Positions 1 through 5,114 of a stretch of DNA of 5,114 bases are shown here, piece after piece. This stretch comes from Synechococcaceae cyanobacterium RL_1_2 (GTDB lineage: Bacteria > Cyanobacteriota > Cyanobacteriia > Cyanobacteriales > JAAUPO01). A model generated the notes under the pieces. That model saw only the letters and a list, made by a program, of their open reading frames with translations. It searched no databases and was not told the origin of the DNA. Every line of letters starts with the position of its first letter. Positions within the stretch are counted from its first letter, which is position 1. The DNA is taken from assembly GCA_012033095.1 (NCBI GenBank), contig JAAUPO010000236.1:1-5114 (forward strand), in the 5' to 3' direction. The position numbers and the translations under genes were made by a program.

Positions 1-2
1 CT

Positions 3-1031
3 AACAATACCGCTTCCTTTACCTTTACGGGAACGGCCGCCGATGCCAATGCCGCCCTCGCTACCCTTACCTATAGCCCCAACGCCAATTACAATGGGCC
101 GGATACCTTAACGGTGACGACGGAGGATCAAGGTAATACCGGTACTGGAGGTAATCTAATTGATACGGATCAAATTGCCATTACAGTTAACCCCGTCAAT
201 GATGCCCCCATTAACACCGTCCCCGCAGCCCAAACCGTTAACGAAGATACGGATTTAGTCTTTAATGCCACCAACGGGAATGCTATTGCCCTAGACGATA
301 TTGATGTCAATAATGCCAGTTTTAACCGGGAGTTTAACCAGGCAGCTTATATCGATCAACAACAGATAACGTTAAGTGTTAACCATGGGATTTTAACCCT
401 AGGTAGCACCGCCAACTTAACGACGGTTACAAACAACGGTACGGGTCAAGTTACCATAGGGGGCACGATCGCCGACTTGAATGGGGCCCTAAGCGGATTA
501 ATTTATCGAGCCAATGGCAATTTTAATGGAGCCGATGTCTTAACTATTTTGACTAGCGATCTCGGTAATACGGGAACCCCTGGCCCCCTCACCGATACGG
601 ATACGATCGCCATTACCATTAACCCCATTAACGATGCCCCCACGATCGCCACACCAGGGAATCAAACAGTTACTGGTACCACCTTAACCTTCTCCAATGC
701 TGGGGGTAATGGCTTTACCATTGCGGACATTGATATTGATCCGAACCTGAACCAAGTACCCTTTGGAGATAGCCAAGCCGTTACCGTTTCCGTATCAGGA
801 GGCAGTTTAACCGCTAATGACACTAGTGGAGCCACGATTAGCAATAACGGTACCAGCAATTTATCCATCGTTGGAACCATCGCCCAGGTTAATCAAGCCC
901 TAGATGGAATAGTGTTCAGCTTTAATCAAACCCTAACCGGGGATATTCCTTTGGTCATTGTTACTAACGACCAACAAAATAGTGGCATTGATAACTTGGC
1001 CTTAGAAGCCACGAAAACTGTGATCATCACC
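3..1031 (+). repeat. Tandem cadherin-like (VNDAP-type) protein repeats, 144-residue period
   Basis: Equivalent motifs recur exactly 432 bp apart: GNTGTGG..DTD at 132 and GNTGTPG..DTD at 564, and VNPVNDAP at 186 and INPINDAP at 618. Each unit runs from a start near APxxxxPxxQTV through a VSVxxGxLT strand, a GTIADLNGAL-type helix or turn, and a NFNGADxLTxxTxD strand. The third unit (about 642-1031) keeps the early strands and GTIAQVNQALDGI, but loses NFNGAD and the NDAP close and ends in an Asp/Gly linker. These folds usually bind calcium between modules and act as extended stalks or adhesive rods. The DNA copies have diverged, so they are old duplications rather than a fresh expansion. Confidence 0.85.
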
Positions 1032-2756
1032 GTGCCTGATGGGGATGGGGATGGTTTAAATACCCCCTATGAAAATCAAGCTGCCACCGATGGGGGCCAA
1101 GCTAGTGCTAGTAATAATTTTGGCACTGCTACCCTCTATTTAGATCAAAACGGTACCACCGTGCCTAGTTGGTTTCTGGTAACAGCCGCTTCCCAATCAA
1201 TGTTGGGGGGAACTATTGATAATCCGGCCCTAGGGTTTAGGAATATTGGCACTGAGCAAGCCAGTAATTTGATCAGTAATTTAGAGGTGGCTTTTGATAG
1301 TACAGATCCTAAAGCGAGCAGTTTATCTAATCTAGAAGCCTCTTTAGATATATTGAGTTTTGATTTAATTCCTGGCCCGGGTAAAAATCTTGGCAATCAA
1401 GTTTTTGCGGTGGCGATTAAATTGCCGGAAACTAAAACCATTGATACCCTAAACCTGTTTAAAAACGGTCAACTGATCGATTTTCGCCGCGAAGAAAATC
1501 CCGATCGCGGTAATTTAGCCTTCAGTGCTTTAACGGGGATAGAACTCCAAGATCGAGATTTAAATGGAGTAGCAGATTGGGCGATCGCCTATCTCCAGGA
1601 TGGAGGTTGGGGAGATAACGATGGTGAGGTTAATGGCAAAATTTCCACCTCCCTTTTAGCTACTAATTGGGACTTTGGGGCCAGTGGTCTCCAAGGACAG
1701 GATCAGGGGCTGTCCTTCAACGGCGATCGTAGTTTTGTTAGTTTCTCCCTGGCCAATTACCTAGGCACAACGGCTTCGGAAGTAGGTTTTACCCGGGTGG
1801 TTCTCGATGGACAGGGCAATATTACCCAAGTAAATGGCATTGCTGTTAATTCCCTAGAGGAGACAAAAACCGCCATCTTACAACAAGGTCAAATTCTCTT
1901 TAGTACCCTTACTAATGGGGAAAATCCTGGGATCGCCCCCCAACAGGGCATCATTAGCTTAGATCCATCAGAAACCGCTGTGTTCTTTGTGATTAATGAT
2001 GGTACCAAACAAGAACTCTTAGCCAATGGTTTAACTTCCAAAGGAGTAGTCTTCTCGATCTCCAACCTCAACCCGAATAACACCAATGCTTTTTCCACTA
2101 GCGGTTCCGGGGAAGCGGTCAGTCTTAATTTTGCTAATCTTCTCACCATCAATAGCAAAATTTTGACAGCGACAGAGGTCGCATCCCAGCGATCGATCCT
2201 AGCCATTAATGGGGAACAAGGTGGCCCCATTGATGAGCTCATCGATTTAAAAACTTCTGGGGCTTTTGACCAAAAAACCGTAACCATCTCCCTTAAATTA
2301 GATCGAGAGGCAGACTATAACAATTCCGTTTACCTTTATCGGGTAGATGATGCCCAGGGATCAATTTTTGATCCGGTTACCGGCACAATCCTTAATCCCC
2401 AGAATGGTTTAAACACTAGGCAACAACAAACCTATCTCAATCTAATGGTTAAAGATCGCTTAGTTAACGGCTCTGAACTAAAAGTAGGGGATCTACAATC
2501 CGTTACCGTTAATGTGGATCTTGTCGGGGGGAATTTCTATCTTCCTTTCATGATCAGTAATGGCACTATCAATAATGTTAGTTCCAATTTTGACAATGTA
2601 TTAACTTCCTTTATGGGGGTTAATAATGACCGGATTGACCACATTCGTTCCCTTGGCACCGGCGTATTTGGCTTTGAAGATAAAATTGGGGGCGGCGATC
2701 GTGACTTCAACGACATGATCCTCACGGTAACTCAAGTTATTACCCCGATCGCCTAA
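3..2756 (+). CDS. Giant secreted/surface protein, C-terminal part: cadherin-like VNDAP repeats, choice-of-anchor U-like region, DUF4114 (5' truncated)
   Basis: The frame is open from the left edge, so the true start lies upstream; 917 residues are visible, ending at TAA 2754-2756. Counting from base 3: residues 1-69 are the end of one cadherin-like repeat, closing with VNPVNDAP (62-69); 70-213 form a full repeat closing with INPINDAP; about 214-345 form a diverged third copy. Residues 346-352 (DGDGDGL) are a calcium-binding-type Asp/Gly linker. About 377-556 resemble the choice-of-anchor U domain, with its hallmark LQDGGWGDNDGEVNG near 531. About 755-913 are DUF4114, with LPFMISNGT near 847 and FGFED...GGGDRDFND at 889-904. 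Such proteins are known as very large extracellular adhesins or matrix proteins of cyanobacteria; function here is inferred. The C-terminus is short and hydrophobic after the acidic DUF4114 motif. There is no LPXTG, PEP-CTERM or RTX nonapeptide array, so type I export is likely but not proven. Confidence 0.93.
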   Translation, partial: NNTASFTFTGTAADANAALATLTYSPNANYNGPDTLTVTTEDQGNTGTGGNLIDTDQIAITVNPVNDAPINTVPAAQTVNEDTDLVFNATNGNAIALDDIDVNNASFNREFNQAAYIDQQQITLSVNHGILTLGSTANLTTVTNNGTGQVTIGGTIADLNGALSGLIYRANGNFNGADVLTILTSDLGNTGTPGPLTDTDTIAITINPINDAPTIATPGNQTVTGTTLTFSNAGGNGFTIADIDIDPNLNQVPFGDSQAVTVSVSGGSLTANDTSGATISNNGTSNLSIVGTIAQVNQALDGIVFSFNQTLTGDIPLVIVTNDQQNSGIDNLALEATKTVIITVPDGDGDGLNTPYENQAATDGGQASASNNFGTATLYLDQNGTTVPSWFLVTAASQSMLGGTIDNPALGFRNIGTEQASNLISNLEVAFDSTDPKASSLSNLEASLDILSFDLIPGPGKNLGNQVFAVAIKLPETKTIDTLNLFKNGQLIDFRREENPDRGNLAFSALTGIELQDRDLNGVADWAIAYLQDGGWGDNDGEVNGKISTSLLATNWDFGASGLQGQDQGLSFNGDRSFVSFSLANYLGTTASEVGFTRVVLDGQGNITQVNGIAVNSLEETKTAILQQGQILFSTLTNGENPGIAPQQGIISLDPSETAVFFVINDGTKQELLANGLTSKGVVFSISNLNPNNTNAFSTSGSGEAVSLNFANLLTINSKILTATEVASQRSILAINGEQGGPIDELIDLKTSGAFDQKTVTISLKLDREADYNNSVYLYRVDDAQGSIFDPVTGTILNPQNGLNTRQQQTYLNLMVKDRLVNGSELKVGDLQSVTVNVDLVGGNFYLPFMISNGTINNVSSNFDNVLTSFMGVNNDRIDHIRSLGTGVFGFEDKIGGGDRDFNDMILTVTQVITPIA
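1581..1588. repeat. HIP1 octamer GCGATCGC
   Basis: This is the only full HIP1 palindrome in the window. The core CGATCG also occurs at 466, 604, 643, 1502, 1724, 2190, 2696, 2746, 3869, 4172 and 4706, all within coding DNA. This density is a signature of many cyanobacterial genomes and is the main evidence for the host group. Confidence 0.8.
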
Positions 2757-2764
2757 TCACCCCA

Positions 2765-2902
2765 ATGGAGATAGGTGAATTATGGCAATCACAGTTAATG
2801 CTTAATTAAGCTTCACTTTAAACTTAATTAATGACCATCATTAAACTTAACCCTTTTGCTATTTATTCTTGGATATTCCATATTTTCACCTATCTCCTCC
2901 AT
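2765..2902. repeat. Interrupted inverted repeat flanking 105 bp, just after the upstream stop codon
   Basis: The left arm at 2765-2779 (ATGGAGATAGGTGAA) is the reverse complement of the right arm at 2885-2902, apart from three extra bases (GAG) in the right arm, so 15 bp pair with a 3-nt bulge. The arms start nine bases after the stop codon of the upstream gene. Two readings are possible: a long-loop mRNA 3'-end hairpin, or the terminal repeats of a small non-autonomous element of about 138 bp. Only a CA dinucleotide flanks both ends (2763-2764, 2903-2904), which is weak as a target duplication. No transposase is present. Confidence 0.5.
2782..2805 (+). other. Seven-codon reading frame (MAITVNA) with a Shine-Dalgarno sequence
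   Basis: ATG at 2782 is preceded by AGGTG at 2773-2777, a good spacing, and is followed by six sense codons and TAA. The peptide MAITVNA resembles the IAITVNP strand of the cadherin repeats in the gene just upstream. This could be a decayed downstream gene, a leader peptide, or chance. The ribosome binding site lies inside the left arm of the inverted repeat, so pairing with the right arm would hide it. I do not call it a gene. Confidence 0.2.
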
Positions 2903-3057
2903 CAATAAATTACGATTTTATTACCCATTTATTAAGGATTTAACGATCTTGCAAAAAACATTTTAACCATGAATAAAGCCCTTTCAACCAGGATTTTACT
3001 TTTTTAAAATGCAACCATAAATCAATAGGGGAAACAATAAAAATTAATGCCAGTAAA

Positions 3058-3098
3058 TTTATTCAAAATTCATTCAAAATTTATTCAGATCTTAATTG
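3058..3098 (+). promoter_or_regulatory. Possible Pho box: four 8-bp units at 11-bp spacing
   Basis: TTTATTCA (3058-3065), TTCATTCA (3069-3076), TTTATTCA (3080-3087) and CTTAATTG (3091-3098) follow one another with 3-bp spacers. The cyanobacterial Pho box, bound by the PhoB-type regulator SphR, is described as tandem PyTTAAPyPy(T/A) units separated by 3 bp. The units match this at 7, 6, 7 and 7 of 8 positions. The periodicity is plain in the sequence. The regulatory meaning is inference, as AT-rich DNA matches this loose consensus easily and the array sits 225 bp before the downstream start codon. Confidence 0.3.
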
Positions 3099-3311
3099 TT
3101 GATAATTAATCATCTTTTTATTTTGTTGATACTTATCCCAGTAGTTTTCATAAGTTTTATACCCATACATTATGTTTAGGGTTATTTCTAATAAAAACAT
3201 CATTTTATTTATCACAACCACAACCACTTTTAGTTTTTTTTCATAGGCAGTTTCTAAGATAAATCTCAAATTTATATGTGATTTATACGTGAGCGTGCAA
3301 TTAATATATTC

Positions 3312-3317
3312 AGGGGA
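3312..3317 (+). promoter_or_regulatory. Ribosome binding site of the DUF4347 gene
   Basis: AGGGGA lies five bases before the ATG at 3323, a good Shine-Dalgarno match. It supports this start over any later ATG, and the protein from it begins a plausible distance (about 65 residues) before the DUF4347 core. Confidence 0.65.
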
Positions 3318-3322
3318 AAATT

Positions 3323-3904
3323 ATGCTTGATCGAAATTTTGATCAGAAAAACAATGAAAATTTGTTAAGTACGAATTTTTTAACTAATCTTGATCCCTAT
3401 GGATTGAAATTCGAGCAAGCCCATGATTCTGGTGGTTTAAGTGCTGGGAGTAATTTTTCTTTAGCAATTTTTGATGATCAAACTTTGGGGGCAAAAGAAA
3501 TAGGATTTGATCCCCAAAGTTTAGTTTTTGTTGATGGTCAATTAGATTATTATCCAGATCTAATTAATAGCCTAGACCCAACTGTTGTTTTTTATACGTT
3601 AGATGCCCAAACTAATGGTATTGAACAAATTAGGGATATTCTGACCAATTATCAAAATTTAGATGCTATTCATATCCTGAGCCATGGTTCTGATGGGGCG
3701 GTGCAATTAGGCAATACCTTACTGACTGAGGATAATTTATCTATTTTTAAGGATAGCCTAGGCCAATGGGGGGAAGCATTAACGACGGACGGGGATGTTT
3801 TAATTTATGGTTGTGAAGTGGCTTTGACTCCCCAGGGTAAAAGCTTTGTGGGGAATTTGGCGTACTGGCGATCGGCGCAGATATTTCTACGTCCGAGGAT
3901 TTAA
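3323..3904 (+). CDS. DUF4347 domain protein, N-terminal part; frame breaks near 3860-3874
   Basis: The readable product is 193 residues. Residues 1-65 are a polar leader with no hydrophobic signal peptide. From about 66 the DUF4347 domain begins with LVFVDGQLDYY, followed by IEQIRDIL, LDAIHILSHGSDG (H117, H121), QLGNTLLTEDNL and DVLIYGCEVA (C164). DUF4347 is known as an N-terminal domain of giant exported bacterial proteins, often with cadherin-like repeats and DUF4114. The HxxSHG and YGC motifs resemble the His/Cys pair of CHAT and caspase-fold peptidases; proteolytic activity is inference. After L179-A180 the frame reads YWRSAQIFLRPRI and stops, while the expected GADISTSEDLTG...GGDWDLE continues in another frame. 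This entry is therefore the head of one broken gene that continues to the window end. The first roughly 340 bp are AT-richer than the rest, near 30-35% GC against about 45%. Confidence 0.85.
   Translation: MLDRNFDQKNNENLLSTNFLTNLDPYGLKFEQAHDSGGLSAGSNFSLAIFDDQTLGAKEIGFDPQSLVFVDGQLDYYPDLINSLDPTVVFYTLDAQTNGIEQIRDILTNYQNLDAIHILSHGSDGAVQLGNTLLTEDNLSIFKDSLGQWGEALTTDGDVLIYGCEVALTPQGKSFVGNLAYWRSAQIFLRPRI
3860..3874 (+). other. Frameshift site inside the DUF4347 domain
   Basis: Upstream codons start at positions that leave remainder 2 when divided by 3; from GGC at 3874 the conserved protein reads at remainder 1. Restoring one frame needs either one added base or the removal of two. Removing CG at 3869-3870 would give L-A-Y-W-I-G-A-D, which fits the spacing I recall for this family (LAxxTGAD); adding one base gives one residue more. 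The break coincides with a CGATCG palindrome at 3869-3874. Confidence 0.85.
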
Positions 3905-5114
3905 CGGGTGAAGGGGGGGATTGGGATTTAGAGTATCAAGTTGGAAATGTAGAAACAACGAGTTTACAGTTTAATAATTACCATGGGACGTTATTGACGG
4001 AGTACAGCCTCCAACAACTCTTTGATCTGTGGCAGGATGGCACTCCCGATGATCTGAATTTAGGTACGGATATCCGTCTGAATTTGAATGATAATTTGGC
4101 GTTATCCGGTGTGTTGAACGTTGCCAATACTTCCGCCGGAAGCCTTCAATTAAGTGCCACTAATCTTGCTGCGATCGTGGGTCGGGGGGCCAATACCTTT
4201 GACAATGCGGCCGATGATGTGGGTTTTGCATTTAGTAATCTGGGCTTAAATTTTACTTTAAATTCTGATTTAACTTATAACTACAGCCTAGATTTGAGTG
4301 GTGCGGGTCTAGCGATTCGGGGCTTAGAATTCCTGACGGTGGATAGCATTACCGCTGCGGGGGGTAATCAAAGTAGTACTAGCCTCACCATTAACAATGC
4401 CACTCTGAAGGTTGGGGATTTCTTTAATCTAAGTGGCTCCATGGCCTATCAAGCCACGGCCACCACTACCAATTTTTCCGCTACAGGGGTTAATGCCTTT
4501 ATTGGGAATAATCAAGGAACGGCTACTACCACTGATGATGTAGGTTTAGGCTTATCTAATGTCAATTTTGCCCTAATTAGTAATGCCGATGCTACCTATA
4601 GCTACAATCTGACCAACGCTAATGTGGCTTTAGTGGGGATTAATAACCTTAGTCTATCCACCACAACGGTTTCGGCGACGGGGGATAATAGTCAAGCTAG
4701 TGTCGCGATCGGGGCATTTAGCCTAGATGTAGCAAATAATGCAGCTTTTTCTGGTAATAACCTTAATTTTGTTAAGGATGCCACTGGTACTAGGTTTGAA
4801 GGATCTGCTATCAATGCGTTTGTGGGTAATAACCAGGGTAATATCAATCCCCTCGATGATGTAGGGATGTCCCTTAGCAATGCTGGATTAAATCTTGCCA
4901 TTAGTAGCACTGGAACCTATACCTACAATCTCACCAATGCTAGTGCCGCCCTCGTCGGAATCCCGAATTTAACCCTAGCTGCAACTAATATCAGTGCCAA
5001 CGGTGATGCCACCAGTACGAATGTCAATATCGGCACATTCACCCTCGATGTAAATGGCAACGCTAAACTATCCGGTACAGCTCTAACATTTACCAATAAT
5101 GCCAGCGGTATTAG
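3862..5114 (+). pseudogene. Continuation of the DUF4347 giant protein in the shifted frame: domain end plus 107-residue beta repeats (runs off the window)
   Basis: This frame opens after a stop at 3838-3840 and has no stop to the right edge, over 410 codons. It begins with the missing end of DUF4347 (GADISTSEDLTG at about 3874-3909, GGDWDLEYQVG at 3913-3945). A short linker follows (SLQQLFDLWQDGTPDDLNL, about 4006-4062), then tandem beta-strand repeats rich in Asn, Thr, Ser, Ala and Gly. No ATG in this frame occurs before 4441 and none has a ribosome binding site, so it is not an independent gene: it is the body of the gene starting at 3323. The long intact frame shows that the disruption is recent or an error in the sequence. 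By family analogy the repeats form an extended extracellular stalk or adhesive region; no catalytic motif is visible. Later modules lie outside the window. Confidence 0.8.
4102..5114 (+). repeat. Tandem 107-residue (321-bp) protein repeats, three copies and a partial fourth
   Basis: Core motifs recur exactly 321 bp apart: DDVG at 4213, 4534 and 4855; the YxYNLTNA-type strand at 4276, 4597 and 4918; NAF(I/V)GNNQG at 4492 and 4813; ALVGI at 4627 and 4948. Copies begin near LSG at 4102, 4429, 4747 (as FSG) and 5068, the last cut by the window end. Copies two and three are close in protein, while copy one is diverged (AAIVGRG for NAFIGNNQG). Codon choices differ between copies, so these are not recent DNA duplications. 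I recognise a resemblance to strand-rich repeats of other cyanobacterial and proteobacterial giant proteins but cannot name a defined family. Confidence 0.85.

Larger units (their letters stand above)
2757..3322. other. AT-rich intergenic region between two giant-protein genes
   Basis: These 566 bp carry no convincing gene. The stretch is markedly richer in A and T than the flanking coding DNA. It holds an interrupted inverted repeat (2765-2779 with 2885-2902), a 12-bp palindrome at 2800-2811 (GCTTAATTAAGC), a small 7-bp stem at 2828-2844 (TTAATGA, CCA loop, TCATTAA), and a Pho-box-like direct repeat array at 3058-3098. No GC-rich hairpin followed by a T run is present, so no intrinsic terminator for the upstream gene can be called. 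TATATG at 3273-3278 or TATACG at 3284-3289 could serve as a -10 for the downstream gene, but neither has a good -35, so I do not call a promoter. Confidence 0.7.

Noticed and set aside
114..116. GTG at 114 as the start of the first gene
   Set aside because: The frame is open to the window edge and bases 3-113 encode the expected preceding half repeat (NFNGAD-like ANYNGPDTLTV), so the start lies outside the window.
662..2725. Several minus-strand frames opposite the first gene
   Set aside because: They are antisense shadows of the repeat-rich coding frame, with no ribosome binding sites or family features.
2757..2910. Intrinsic terminator after the first gene
   Set aside because: The stems found are either AT-only or have a loop over 100 nt, and none is followed by a clear T run.
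3047..3109. Plus-strand 20-codon frame (MPVNLFKIH...) with AGGGGA upstream
   Set aside because: The AGGGGA is 14 bases from the ATG, too far, and the peptide is explained by the direct repeat array.
3081..3269. Minus-strand 62-codon frame in the intergenic region
   Set aside because: It starts with TTG, has no ribosome binding site, is low-complexity AT-rich sequence and resembles no family I know.
3275..3296. CRP-like site (TGTGA...CGTGA)
   Set aside because: The second half is in direct, not inverted, orientation and does not match TCACA.
4692..4910. Minus-strand 72-codon frame opposite the 107-residue repeats
   Set aside because: It is the antisense of a well-supported repeat-encoding frame.
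3862..5114. Shifted-frame region as a separate gene
   Set aside because: It lacks a credible start and begins with the missing half of the DUF4347 domain.
1..5114. CRISPR arrays, tRNA or rRNA genes, RTX nonapeptide arrays, insertion sequence genes
   Set aside because: None was seen: no short spaced identical repeats, no GGxGxDxxx runs, and no transposase motifs.

Overview
The window looks cyanobacterial. The palindrome CGATCG, the core of the HIP1 element that is over-represented in many cyanobacteria, occurs 12 times in 5.1 kb where chance would give about one, and one copy is a full GCGATCGC. The proteins are of the giant, repeat-rich secreted or surface type common in filamentous and colonial cyanobacteria. 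I cannot name the genus.

Layout. Bases 3-2756 (+) are the 3' end of a long gene that enters from the left edge. It encodes about 2.5 cadherin-like 'VNDAP' repeats with a 144-residue period, then an acidic Asp/Gly linker, a region resembling the choice-of-anchor U domain, an unassigned beta-rich stretch, and a C-terminal DUF4114 domain. Bases 2757-3322 are an AT-rich intergenic region of 566 bp. It holds an interrupted inverted repeat, a seven-codon reading frame with a good ribosome binding site, and a run of 8-bp units at 11-bp spacing that resembles a cyanobacterial Pho box. From 3323 to the right edge (+) lies a second gene of the same class. It opens with a DUF4347 domain, which has a His/Cys pair reminiscent of caspase-like peptidases, and continues into 107-residue tandem beta repeats.

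The second gene is broken. Its first frame ends at 3904, but the rest of the DUF4347 domain and all the repeats read on in another frame, open to the window end. The switch lies at about 3860-3874, on top of a CGATCG site. It is a recent frameshift, a sequencing error, or (less likely) recoding.

Together the genes look like neighbouring, probably related giant exoproteins, with the C-terminal module set of one followed by the N-terminal module set of the next. No signal peptide is visible on the second, and DUF4347/DUF4114/cadherin-repeat proteins are usually taken to be type I secretion substrates, so export to the cell surface or medium, with adhesion or matrix functions, is the likely role. 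No enzymes, RNA genes, insertion sequences, or CRISPR arrays were seen, and no undescribed multi-gene system is evident. The strongest candidates for novelty are the repeat family, the frameshift and the intergenic structures.
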